A stretch of 15,588 bases of DNA from JABDCI01 sp964475835 (GTDB taxonomy: Bacteria; Verrucomicrobiota; Verrucomicrobiia; JABWAM01), in the NCBI GenBank assembly GCA_964475835.1, contig CAYYYL010000050.1:1-15588 (forward strand), read 5' to 3'. Positions 6,475 to 13,787 of this stretch are shown here, in pieces (within the stretch, counting starts at the first letter, position 1; the number at the start of each line of letters is the position of its first letter). Position numbers and translations under genes: made by a program. Below the pieces are notes generated by a model. That model ran no database searches. It saw only the letters and a program-made list of their open reading frames with translations, and was not told where the DNA came from.

Positions 6475-7674
6475 ATGTCATTTCAAAATCTAGGGCTTTC
6501 CGCCCCGGTGCTCCGGGGAGTTCAGGCCATGGGCTACACTGATCCAACCCCCGTCCAGATGCGTGCCATCCCCGCCGCTCTTGATCGGAAGGATCTCATC
6601 GCTTCGGCACAAACCGGGACCGGCAAGACAGCCGCTTTCGCCCTTCCCACTCTCACCCGCCTCCAAGAACACGGCAAATGCCGGTGTCTGGTCCTCGAAC
6701 CCACCCGCGAGCTTGCCGCCCAGGTCGAAACCGCTTTTCGTGACTACGCCCGCTTCACCAATCTCCGAGCAGCATTGCTGCATGGAGGCGTGGGATACGG
6801 CAATCAACTCAAGGAATTGAGGGACGGGGCGGACATTATTGTAGCCACGCCGGGCCGCCTTGAGGACCACCTTGAGCGCAGGACCCTCCAACTCAACGAC
6901 ATCGAAATTCTGATCCTCGACGAGGTGGACCGCATGCTGGACATCGGCTTTCTGCCTGCGGTCAAAAGAATCGTCGCGCGCGTTCCCAAGGCGCGTCAGA
7001 CCCTTTTCTTTTCGGCGACCCTGCCGCCTCAGATCGTAGATTTGGCAAACTTTGCCCTGAAGGATCCGGTCAAGATTGAGATCGGGGTCAACCGCTCGGT
7101 CGCCTCCTCGGTGACCCACGCGCTCTATCCCGTCTCTTCGACACAAAAGCACGATCTCCTTCGTGCCCTCCTTGAAAAGACGGACTTCGACAGCGTGCTC
7201 ATCTTCTCCCGCACCAAACACGGAGCAGATCGCATCGCCACTCGACTCAAGGCGGAAAACCATTCTGTAGCCGTTCTGCATGCAAACCGCTCCCAGAATC
7301 AGCGCATGGAAGCCCTGAGCGGTTTCAAATCGGGCAAATACGAAGTGATGGTCGCCACCGACATCGCCTCGCGCGGAATCGATATCGCAGGCGTCACCCA
7401 TGTGATCAACTACGATGTGCCCGAACATCCGGAGGATTATGTTCACCGTATTGGCCGTACGGGACGTGCCCAGATGGTTGGCGATGCCTTCACCCTCGTC
7501 ACCCGCGAAGAGGAACGCCATGTCCATGCCATCGAATATTTCATTGGTCGAAAAATTGAGCGTTTGACGTTGGAGGGATTCCCCTACGCTCATCCCCCAG
7601 CCATGGTCAACACACCCACCATCCGCTGGGATGGACGGGGCCGCGGACGGCGCTCACGTTTTCGCCGACGATAG
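6475..7674 (+). CDS. DEAD-box RNA helicase, RhlE-like
   Basis: 399-residue ATP-dependent RNA helicase, acting in ribosome assembly or RNA turnover and often needed in the cold. Motifs in order: Q motif YTDPTPVQ (21-28), I AQTGTGKT (45-52), Ia PTREL (76-80), TPGR (125-128), II DEVD (149-152), III SAT (180-182), IV VLIFSRT (241-247), V ATDIASRGIDI (294-304) and VI HRIGRTGR (324-331). Motif II has Val in place of the usual Ala (DEVD instead of DEAD); both catalytic acidic residues remain. After the core there is only a short basic tail ending GRGRGRRSRFRRR, a probable RNA-binding element, shorter than in many RhlE proteins. The start at 6475 (MSFQNLGLS) matches the typical RhlE beginning; an in-frame GTG at 6376 would add 33 residues unlike the family. 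An AAGGGA lies rather far upstream (about 13 nt). Confidence 0.95.
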   Translation: MSFQNLGLSAPVLRGVQAMGYTDPTPVQMRAIPAALDRKDLIASAQTGTGKTAAFALPTLTRLQEHGKCRCLVLEPTRELAAQVETAFRDYARFTNLRAALLHGGVGYGNQLKELRDGADIIVATPGRLEDHLERRTLQLNDIEILILDEVDRMLDIGFLPAVKRIVARVPKARQTLFFSATLPPQIVDLANFALKDPVKIEIGVNRSVASSVTHALYPVSSTQKHDLLRALLEKTDFDSVLIFSRTKHGADRIATRLKAENHSVAVLHANRSQNQRMEALSGFKSGKYEVMVATDIASRGIDIAGVTHVINYDVPEHPEDYVHRIGRTGRAQMVGDAFTLVTREEERHVHAIEYFIGRKIERLTLEGFPYAHPPAMVNTPTIRWDGRGRGRRSRFRRR

Positions 7675-7690
7675 CACCTCCTTTTCCTTT

Positions 7691-7710
7691 CCAACAACCT
7701 CGTTCGTTGG
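7691..7710 (+). terminator. Hairpin after the helicase gene
   Basis: CCAAC...GTTGG closes a 20-nt stem-loop with an inner AAC/GTT pairing, 16 nt after the helicase stop. No T-run follows. It may mark the transcript end. The remainder of the 192-bp gap before the GH16 gene holds a 6-bp hairpin GCAAAC-CCATT-GTTTGC (7791-7807) and no promoter I can defend. Confidence 0.3.
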
Positions 7711-7866
7711 TGTTCAAATTCCCTGGAAGGCGACACTCCCCCGCGGTCAAGGGGTGGAGCGTGGCGATGACGGAGGATCGTCCCCCTAAAGCAAACCCAT
7801 TGTTTGCGAGGGAAGATTGTCAGTTGCCAACAAGGATCCCATCCTCGTAAGGTAGGCGCGCATTCC

Positions 7867-8628
7867 ATGAACTTGAGACTCCTTCTCCCCGTAATCCTCC
7901 CACTCCTTCCCTTATCCGCGGCCGATTTCTCATCCGATGAACCCCGAGATATTCCAGGCTGGAAACTCGTGTGGCACGATGAATTCGATGCCCCCGCATT
8001 GGATACCAACAAATGGACGGCAGAGACACGGGACCTTGCCAAGAATCACGAAAAACAGCACTACGCCGAGGATGAAGTCTACATTGAAAACGGCTGTCTC
8101 GTGCTTCGAAGTCAGAAACGATCGCTCGGCCGCTACGACTACACCTCCGGACTCGTCGATTCACGTGGAAAATTCTCGCAGGCCTATGGTCGATTTGAAA
8201 TTCGAGCCAGACTTCCCAAGGGCAAGGGGATGTGGCCCGCGCACTGGCTTCTCCCCGTGGACAAAACATGGCCCCCAGAACTCGATATCATGGAAATGCT
8301 CGGGCACGACACCCAGCGTGTCCTGATGACCCAGCATTGGCGGGACAACGATCACAAAGCCGTCCACCGGGGCTACACCTATCGCGGAGCCGACTACAGC
8401 AAGGATTTCCACACCTTCACCCTCGAATGGACCGAAAACAGTCTCCGGTGGTTCATAGACGGCAAGCAACGCTATATCTCGAAGTGGAACATCCCCGACC
8501 ACCCCTTCTTCATCATCCTCAACAGCGCCGTGGGAGGAGATCTCCCCGGGGATCCGGATGACACCACCGTCTTCCCCCAATATCACCTGATTGATTACGT
8601 CCGTGTCTATGAGCGGACGACCTATTAA
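7867..8628 (+). CDS. Secreted glycoside hydrolase family 16 (beta-glucanase-like)
   Basis: 253-residue exported endo-glycosidase. The signal peptide is MNLRLLLPVILPLLPLSAA (1-19). The GH16 catalytic motif ELDIME (138-143) provides nucleophile Glu138, helper Asp140 and acid/base Glu143. Other family features are WHDEFD (36-41), TSGLVDSRGKFSQAYGRFEIRAR starting at 93, GMWPAHWLLP (121-130), HTFTLEWTENSLRWFIDGK starting at 182, and the terminal DYVRVYE strand. This layout fits beta-1,3(-1,4)-glucanase/laminarinase-type members, but substrate cannot be fixed by eye; agarase or carrageenase types are less likely. No carbohydrate-binding module follows, so it is a single-domain enzyme. The ATG at 7867 opens exactly on the signal peptide; a TTG 63 nt upstream is disfavoured. 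Its stop lies one base from the stop of the opposing phosphoesterase gene. Confidence 0.92.
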   Translation: MNLRLLLPVILPLLPLSAADFSSDEPRDIPGWKLVWHDEFDAPALDTNKWTAETRDLAKNHEKQHYAEDEVYIENGCLVLRSQKRSLGRYDYTSGLVDSRGKFSQAYGRFEIRARLPKGKGMWPAHWLLPVDKTWPPELDIMEMLGHDTQRVLMTQHWRDNDHKAVHRGYTYRGADYSKDFHTFTLEWTENSLRWFIDGKQRYISKWNIPDHPFFIILNSAVGGDLPGDPDDTTVFPQYHLIDYVRVYERTTY

Positions 8629-8629
8629 A

Positions 8630-9124
8630 TCAAGAAACCAGAGGCAGGATCTCCGGATGCAGCCCAGATTTCCCGACCTGAATCAGGGCCAGCGTCACGG
8701 GCAATTTGAACCTCCGCGGTCCGGCACTCCCGGGATTTAAAAAAACCACCCCCTGCCGTGTCTCCACCCCGGGTTGATGCGTGTGTCCACTGATCACCAT
8801 GGCGCACCCCGCCGTCCCGGGAATAAAATCCAGCTGCTCCAGGTCGTGGAGAAGGTGAACCCAGAGCTGGTCCACCTGGAAGGTTTGGGTAAACGGGAGT
8901 TTCTCCCATTCGCATCCCGAATCCACATTTCCTCGCACGGCCACGACCGGAGCGATTCTTTGGAGATCGTCCAGGATTTTCATCCGTCCGACATCCCCCG
9001 CATGAAGGATCAAATCCACTCCCTGAAGCGCCGCCACCGCCTCCGGTCGAAGCAGGCCGTGGGTATCGGAGATAACGCCCACCCGTTTGAGATTCATTTT
9101 CGAAATCTCAGGGATGGTTTTCAT
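8630..9124 (-). CDS. YfcE/MJ0936-type metallophosphoesterase
   Basis: 164-residue calcineurin-like phosphodiesterase with two metal ions. The ligand motifs are all present: ISDTHG (18-23), HAGDVG (41-46), RGNVDS (64-69), HLLHD (90-94) and GHTHQP (112-117), followed by NPGS (130-133). Substrates of this family are varied (cyclic nucleotides, phosphodiesters), so none is assigned. The ATG at 9124 overlaps the lutC stop as ATGA, which suggests translational coupling and decides the start over a second ATG at 9097. It is the last gene of the lut operon. The Asn-Val-Asp in motif III replaces the more common Asn-Cys-Asp/Asn-His-Asp and leaves the metal-binding Asn intact. Confidence 0.9.
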   Translation of the reverse strand: MKTIPEISKMNLKRVGVISDTHGLLRPEAVAALQGVDLILHAGDVGRMKILDDLQRIAPVVAVRGNVDSGCEWEKLPFTQTFQVDQLWVHLLHDLEQLDFIPGTAGCAMVISGHTHQPGVETRQGVVFLNPGSAGPRRFKLPVTLALIQVGKSGLHPEILPLVS

Positions 9125-9774
9125 ACTTCATCACTGAGCAACAAAACCCCCAGCTTGCGGGGCCCATGCGCCCCAAGAACAAGCACCTTTTCAATATCCG
9201 CCGTGCGACTCGGCCCCGTGATGAACGTCATCATGCTCGGCCAACGACCCCGATACCGCTCCTCCAGCATCTGATACGCCTCCATCAAATCCGGCACCAC
9301 TTGCGAGACACGTGCGACCACTAGATGAACGGGGGGCAGTACCGAAAGAACCCGACCGGAAGCGGAGCACGAAGTCAGCACCACGCTTCCCGTTCTTGCC
9401 ACAAGCGCATCACACCCCGTAATTGAAAGATCCACCTCCGCCACAGGATGCCGGCACCCCTTCGCTCCATCGGGCAACATCATCTGGGGCAACGAAGTGC
9501 TCACCGCCACGGCATCCGGCGAAGAAACCATGATCCGTCGGAGGTCGTGACGCCTTGCAAATTCCTTCACCCATTGTCTCGCATCCGCAAGATCGCCTGC
9601 CTGATAAATCTCCACCTTCAAAGCCAGCAATTCCCGCTTGAGCCGGGGAATCCATTCATGCGCCGGCATGGGTGAAAAAACCCTGCCCGCTCCGGGCAAG
9701 GGAGGCCGGGTTGCGGATTGCTGAAGCGCTCCCCGAATCCGGCCGAGAATCTGTTTCCTAGACTCCGCGCTCAC
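9121..9774 (-). CDS. lutC: LutC-like LUD-domain protein
   Basis: 217-residue LUD (DUF162) protein, third component of the LutABC complex that oxidises L-lactate to pyruvate. The hallmark segment is ALVARTGSVVLTS (125-137 region) followed by the SVLPPVHLVVARVSQVVPDL stretch. The N-terminus is a charged helix (ESRKQILGRIRGALQQ), as usual in LutC. The start is the GTG at 9774, which overlaps the lutB stop as GTGA and has GGGAGG 5 nt upstream. The open frame runs much further upstream but that part lies antisense-free within lutB in another frame and is not LutC-like. It is slightly shorter than Bacillus LutC (about 240). Confidence 0.9.
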   Translation of the reverse strand: MSAESRKQILGRIRGALQQSATRPPLPGAGRVFSPMPAHEWIPRLKRELLALKVEIYQAGDLADARQWVKEFARRHDLRRIMVSSPDAVAVSTSLPQMMLPDGAKGCRHPVAEVDLSITGCDALVARTGSVVLTSCSASGRVLSVLPPVHLVVARVSQVVPDLMEAYQMLEERYRGRWPSMMTFITGPSRTADIEKVLVLGAHGPRKLGVLLLSDEV

Positions 9775-11195
9775 CCACCCTCCCCGTTTTTTGAAGCTTC
9801 CCGCTTCCGCCACCACTGCCGGAAGGATGTATCTGAAATCGATGGCGTCGAACGACGGCGGGACCATCCGCGCGATGGATCCAGCAGTGTCCCCTCCATG
9901 CCCAGGGCACGGGCCATTTTCTGAAAAATTCGTCCCACGCGAAAAACCGCTTCGTAGTGAACCTCGGATTTCATCACAAACCGCCAGGCGAGAAAAATCA
10001 CGCGCTCGATCACCCCGGGTGTCCCCCTTTTCACCGCACGCCTTCGGTTGCGTAGCAGATGATGGTGAAGATCGATTTTGACGGGACACACCTCCGTGCA
10101 TGCCCCGCAGAGGGAGGAGGCATACGAGAGATGCCCCCACTCTTCCACGCCCTTCAGATGGGGTGTGATCACGGATCCGATGGGCCCCTGATACGTCGTG
10201 CCGTAGGAATGCCCCCCCACGTTTTTGAATACGGGACAGGCGTTTAGGCACGCCCCACAACGAATGCAATGCAGCGCCTCACGTGATTCAACATCCGCCA
10301 GCAGATTCGTCCGACCGTTATCGAGCAAAATCACATGAAACTCCTCAGGCCCGTCCACTTCACCCGGCTGACGCGGGCCACCGATCATCGTGTTGTAACA
10401 CGTCAGTTGCTGACCGGTTCCTGAAACAGCCAGCATGGGAAGGAAAAGGGCGAGATCCTCCAGATTGGGCACCACTTTTTCGATTCCGGATATCGCCACG
10501 TGAATGCGGGGAAGGGCCGTGCTTAATCGCGCGTTCCCCTCATTTTCTGTGAGCGAAATCATTCCCGTCTCCGCGACCAGAAAATTAACCCCGGTGATTC
10601 CCATGTCCGCCGTAAGGTACTCCTCCCTCAACTCCCTGCGCGCCGCCAGAGCCAGTTCCTCGGCGCTCCGGCCAAGCGGAGTACCCAGCTTCTCGTGAAA
10701 GGTACGATCCACGTCCTGCCGTGTGAGATGCATCACCGGCGTCACGATATGGTAGGGTGTCTCCCCCCGCAGCTGGACAATATACTCTCCCAAATCGGTT
10801 TCAATGGGCTGGATTCCATGGGCTTCAAGAAAGCGGTTGAGATGAATCTCCTCCGTCACCATGGACTTCGACTTCACCACCTTGCGAACGCCCCGTTTCC
10901 GGCAAATCTCCAACACCATGGCCCGGGCCTCGTCCGCATCCCGAGCCCAATGCACCACCGTGCCGCGCGCGGTGGCATTGCGTTCGAATTCCTCCAGATA
11001 CTCATCGAGATGATTGATCGCATCCCACTTCACGGACCGGGTCGCTTCGCGTCCAAATTGCCAGTCGAGAAAATGCGATTTGGTCTCCCCGACCTTGGTC
11101 AGATAGGTGCCGATATTGCGTTGAAGCACCCCGCGATGCTGAAGATCCCCAGCCTTCCGGCTTGCATCCATCTGAAACTGGGAGGAGTGGGACAT
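9771..11195 (-). CDS. lutB: LutB-like iron-sulfur protein
   Basis: 474-residue core of the lactate oxidation complex: an N-terminal LUD domain fused to a ferredoxin-like domain with two [4Fe-4S] sites. Cluster 1 is CIRCGACLNACP (Cys310, 313, 316, 320) and cluster 2 is CGACTEVCP (Cys363, 366, 370). The LUD part shows SKSMVTEEIHLN (109-120), ITGVNFLVAETGMISLTENEGN (about 200-221) and HVAISGIEKVVPNLED (232-247), all typical of LutB/YkgF. The tail (390-474) is basic and variable. The start at 11195 has AGGA a few bases upstream and lies 11 bp after lutA; the 3' end overlaps lutC by 4 bp. The complex is cytoplasmic and feeds electrons to an acceptor that is not encoded here. Confidence 0.95.
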   Translation of the reverse strand: MSHSSQFQMDASRKAGDLQHRGVLQRNIGTYLTKVGETKSHFLDWQFGREATRSVKWDAINHLDEYLEEFERNATARGTVVHWARDADEARAMVLEICRKRGVRKVVKSKSMVTEEIHLNRFLEAHGIQPIETDLGEYIVQLRGETPYHIVTPVMHLTRQDVDRTFHEKLGTPLGRSAEELALAARRELREEYLTADMGITGVNFLVAETGMISLTENEGNARLSTALPRIHVAISGIEKVVPNLEDLALFLPMLAVSGTGQQLTCYNTMIGGPRQPGEVDGPEEFHVILLDNGRTNLLADVESREALHCIRCGACLNACPVFKNVGGHSYGTTYQGPIGSVITPHLKGVEEWGHLSYASSLCGACTEVCPVKIDLHHHLLRNRRRAVKRGTPGVIERVIFLAWRFVMKSEVHYEAVFRVGRIFQKMARALGMEGTLLDPSRGWSRRRSTPSISDTSFRQWWRKREASKNGEGG

Positions 11196-11206
11196 GATTC
11201 CTGGAA

Positions 11207-11923
11207 TTAGCGTGATGCAAGAATCTCGGCCAGGTGCACCGCCTCGACCCTGGAGCCTCGCTTTTCAAGAAGACCACGGATTTGCATCAGGCAGCTTGAA
11301 TCCATGCTCGCCACACAATCGGCGCCCGTCTCCTCGATGGACGCGATTTTCACTTCATCCATGGCGATGGAAATATCGGGAAACTTCACCGAAAAGGTGC
11401 CTCCAAACCCACAACACGTCTCGCACTCCTTCATCTCAAGAAGCTCGAGATCACGAACCGCTCGCAGAAGCTGCCGGGGCTCCTGCTTTAATTTCAGCTC
11501 CCGGAGCCCGTGACAGGCGTCGTGCCAGACCACCTTCCGGGGATATCGCGCCCCCAGGTCCATAATCCTCAACCGGTGCACAAGAAATTCAGCCAGCTCA
11601 AAGGTTTTTCCCGCAACCAGGGTGGCCAGAGATTCCTCCGCCCTTCCTTGAAACAAGTCGGCATAGTAGTGCTTCACCATGGACACGCAGGAACCGGACG
11701 GAGCCACCACGGCATCAGCCTCCGAAAAAATCTCCAGAAAACGCTCGGCCACATCCCGTGCCTCATTACAAAAACCCGAATTGAAGGCCGGCTGACCGCA
11801 ACAGGTTTGGGCGGAGGGAAACGAAACCTCATGTCCCAACCGTTCAAGAATCTGAACCGTACTGACCGCTACATTCGGGAACAACTGATCCACGAAACAT
11901 GGCACGAACAGGGAAATCTTCAC
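11207..11923 (-). CDS. lutA: LutA-like CCG-domain protein
   Basis: 238-residue CCG-domain (DUF224) protein, first component of LutABC and related to the heterodisulfide reductase B / GlpC fold. The two cysteine-rich motifs are CCGQP (41-45) and CCGFGG (170-175), each with upstream partner cysteines or histidines (Cys9; Cys80; HDACH 134-138; Cys167). The start is not certain. The GTG at 11923 gives MKISLFVPCF, which matches the usual LutA beginning, with AGGTGA 7 nt upstream. A TTG at 11929 would add two residues. The ribosome-binding site coincides with the stop codon region of the preceding exported protein gene, so the two are likely coupled. Confidence 0.93.
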   Translation of the reverse strand: MKISLFVPCFVDQLFPNVAVSTVQILERLGHEVSFPSAQTCCGQPAFNSGFCNEARDVAERFLEIFSEADAVVAPSGSCVSMVKHYYADLFQGRAEESLATLVAGKTFELAEFLVHRLRIMDLGARYPRKVVWHDACHGLRELKLKQEPRQLLRAVRDLELLEMKECETCCGFGGTFSVKFPDISIAMDEVKIASIEETGADCVASMDSSCLMQIRGLLEKRGSRVEAVHLAEILASR

Positions 11924-11930
11924 TGGCAAC

Positions 11931-12434
11931 TCACCTCTCCGACCGCATGACGGGCTCCGTCATGCCGGTATTCCCCACCCCCGGATCCGAATCCTCCATG
12001 ATGGTGACAATATAGAACTGGGTGGTACTCGTTCGATAGAGGGTGTTTCCCTGATATTCAACCACCGCAGCAATGGAATTGGTGAACACGGCGGGGGCGT
12101 TGGTGGCGATCACGATCGTCGGGGTCGCCCGGATCATCACACTAGCCGTCGCCGCCTTTCCGGAACTACGGAACACCAGGGGTGAGGTGTAAACATCCCC
12201 TGATACGAATCCCCACGTATCCCCCAAAGTGGCCGACAGAAATCCTCCGGAAAAATTCACCTCGGACTCACCTGCCTCCATTCGAAAGGAGGAATACCCT
12301 GTAAAATCCGGAAGCGTGATGGAACTTCCACTTCGGACCGCCGAACGCGTGACGGTGATGGGAATCTGGGCGTCTGCCATGGCCCCTCCCAACACGAGGG
12401 CCATCACCGTCCAACAGAGTGTTCGTTTCATCAT
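11931..12434 (-). CDS. Exported protein of unknown function, first gene of the lut operon
   Basis: 167-residue protein I do not recognise. Residues 1-22 are a signal peptide (MMKRTLCWTVMALVLGG, then AMADAQ). The mature part has no Cys, is rich in Ser, Thr, Val and Gly, and looks all-beta (GSSITLPDFTGYSSFRMEAG; SVMIRATPTIVIATNAPAVF), like a secreted Ig-like or adhesin-like fold, but no motif identifies it. Its last bases (GGAGAGGTGA) contain the stop codon and also serve as ribosome-binding site for lutA, so it is probably co-transcribed with lutABC. The start at 12434 is chosen because it opens on the signal peptide; no Shine-Dalgarno is visible. The open frame upstream to 12665 would overlap the divergent gene and is not credible as protein. 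Confidence 0.7.
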   Translation of the reverse strand: MMKRTLCWTVMALVLGGAMADAQIPITVTRSAVRSGSSITLPDFTGYSSFRMEAGESEVNFSGGFLSATLGDTWGFVSGDVYTSPLVFRSSGKAATASVMIRATPTIVIATNAPAVFTNSIAAVVEYQGNTLYRTSTTQFYIVTIMEDSDPGVGNTGMTEPVMRSER

Positions 12435-12533
12435 TGTCGGCAGAAAGTATGTTTCGCAGGTGGCCCCGCCGGAACGTGGCCTTTCATGGGAAAACCATCG
12501 GGGTTCAAGCTCAACCAGAACCAGCTGTGCCAC

Positions 12534-12550
12534 GCCATTGCACGAATGGC
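12534..12550. promoter_or_regulatory. Dyad overlapping the -35 region, possible operator
   Basis: GCCATT-GCACG-AATGGC is a perfect 6-5-6 inverted repeat. It covers the -35 element of the promoter at 12538-12566 and lies in the 138-bp region between the divergent lut operon and the lysine-rich exported protein gene. Its position fits a repressor site; the regulator is unknown. Confidence 0.35.
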
Positions 12551-12566
12551 AAGCCTGTCCTATAAT
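12538..12566 (+). promoter_or_regulatory. Sigma-70-like promoter with perfect -10
   Basis: TTGCAC (12538-12543, TTG matched), a 17-bp spacer, then TATAAT (12561-12566), a perfect -10. A start point about 7 nt on falls at or next to the ATG at 12573, so the transcript is predicted to be leaderless or nearly so; the gene indeed has no Shine-Dalgarno. Confidence 0.6.
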
Positions 12567-12572
12567 CATCCC

Positions 12573-13100
12573 ATGCCTTTTCGCACGATCATCGCCCTCG
12601 TGTGTTTCAGTCTTTTCCCCCTCATAGTCCATGGGGAGGACAAACCCCGCCGTCAAAAAAGGCACCCCAAAACGGTCGCCGCAAAAACCAAATCAACAAA
12701 GCCAGCGCCAACAAAAAAGATCTCGAAAGTTCAGAAGCCCATCAAGGCTTCCCAAAAGGTCGCCCTGCAGACCAAGGTCAAACCCGCCGCCATCGTGGCC
12801 AGACAACAGCCTCCACCCAAAACCTTGCAGGTTGCAAGTGGAACAAGGGCCGCCAAGGAACCTGAGGAGGATCCCGTAGAAATTTCAACGGGTGAAGCAC
12901 CGCAACCACGGGAACCTGGTTTCCCGGAGCATGAATACCGTAGCCCCAAAAGTGGACTCACCGTCAAAATGGACCCCGAATGGCGGATGCGAGTTTATGT
13001 GGATTCCTACAAGCAAGAGGAACCCTTTGGAATGTCACCCCGCAATCAAAATCCCGCGGAAGGAATGGCTCCCAGTGTGGCGTTCGAACGAAAGTTCTGA
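12573..13100 (+). CDS. Exported lysine/proline-rich protein of unknown function
   Basis: 175-residue protein. Residues 1-21 are a signal peptide (MPFRTIIALVCFSLFPLIVHG). Residues 23-97 form a low-complexity, strongly basic stretch of Lys, Ala, Pro, Thr and Gln (KTKSTKPAPTKKISKVQKP), probably disordered. An acidic/proline stretch (97-115) leads to a compact C-terminal segment (121-175: EYRSPKSGLTVKMDPEWRMR, then VYVDSYKQEEPFGM) that may be folded. The basic region could bind polyanions such as cell-wall polymers, LPS or DNA outside the cell; this is inference from composition. The start at 12573 is chosen because it begins the signal peptide and sits just after a perfect -10; an in-frame ATG at 12486 lies upstream of the promoter. 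It converges with the next gene, 5 bp apart. Confidence 0.7.
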   Translation: MPFRTIIALVCFSLFPLIVHGEDKPRRQKRHPKTVAAKTKSTKPAPTKKISKVQKPIKASQKVALQTKVKPAAIVARQQPPPKTLQVASGTRAAKEPEEDPVEISTGEAPQPREPGFPEHEYRSPKSGLTVKMDPEWRMRVYVDSYKQEEPFGMSPRNQNPAEGMAPSVAFERKF

Positions 13101-13105
13101 CACCC

Positions 13106-13744
13106 CTACGCGCTCACGTTGGCATGCTTGCCAATGACAAGGATCGCGCTCTGAGCTTCAAGCACCCGGTTGATGCTTCGTTGCGACTCCTCAAGCGCCT
13201 TCGACACATTCTGCTGATGCACCAACTGTTGCCGGTACGCCTCCGCACGCGCCTTCGCTTTTCGCTCCTCCTCCTGTCGCGCTTTTTCTCTGGCTTGGGG
13301 ATCAACTTTGCTCGTTTCCTGGGAATCACTTTCCTTGGAACTCGGTGCACGATTTCCAGCTGCCTGAGCTTCGGAATCAGTGGACTGTCCGGAGGCGTCT
13401 TGATCTTGAGCCCCCTCGTCCCCAGGAGTGCCATCCTGAGAAGCCGACGCCTGCAAAAGTAAAAATTCAACCGCAGAACTCACCGCGTCGGAGTTCGTGG
13501 GAGGAACATCCCCCTGGGAGGATTTCGTCCCCGAAGAAGAAGTCCGAGGAGCCTCGGAACGTGGTTCCTGACGGTTTTCCTCCTTTTTCCCCAGTTGCTT
13601 ACGCGTCTCACCCCGGGAAGTCGGTTCCGGAGCCTTCACGGTCGTCACCGCAATCCCTTGTGGCTCCACCTGCGGTAAAACCGCCTCGGCTACGGCCGCC
13701 ACGTAAGTGATCGGTGAGGTTGATGTGGTACTTGACACTATCAC
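13106..13744 (-). CDS. Low-complexity hypothetical protein downstream of purL
   Basis: 212-residue protein with no recognised family and no signal peptide. Residues 1-37 are Thr/Ser/Val-rich with a short hydrophobic run (ITYVAAVAEAVLP). Residues 38-150 are mostly Ser, Glu, Gln, Asp, Gly and Pro, probably disordered, interrupted by a hydrophobic patch AVEFLLLQAS (91-100). Residues 150-200 are a strongly charged helix, likely coiled coil (AREKARQEEERKAKARAEAY, then QQNVSKALEESQRSINRVLE). The start is a GTG at 13744 with only a weak AGG upstream; GTG at 13738 is an alternative. It follows purL on the same strand after 43 bp with no clear terminator, so it may be co-transcribed. The continuous frame and the ordered change of composition favour a real gene, but I cannot exclude a spurious one. 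Confidence 0.55.
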   Translation of the reverse strand: MIVSSTTSTSPITYVAAVAEAVLPQVEPQGIAVTTVKAPEPTSRGETRKQLGKKEENRQEPRSEAPRTSSSGTKSSQGDVPPTNSDAVSSAVEFLLLQASASQDGTPGDEGAQDQDASGQSTDSEAQAAGNRAPSSKESDSQETSKVDPQAREKARQEEERKAKARAEAYRQQLVHQQNVSKALEESQRSINRVLEAQSAILVIGKHANVSA

Positions 13745-13787
13745 ACCATCAACCTACTTCACTTTTTTCAAAAAGCAAGGGGCCCAA

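Noticed and set aside
6490..7593. Long minus-strand open frame (367 codons) opposite the helicase gene
   Set aside because: Fully antisense to a helicase with all motifs intact; no recognisable protein features.
9775..10269. N-terminal extension of LutC
   Set aside because: It runs through the lutB coding sequence in another frame; the GTGA junction with a good Shine-Dalgarno marks the true start.
12980..13710. Plus-strand open frames opposite the hypothetical gene at 13106-13744
   Set aside because: Arg/Pro/Ser-rich shadow frames without starts or motifs; the opposite strand has a longer continuous frame.
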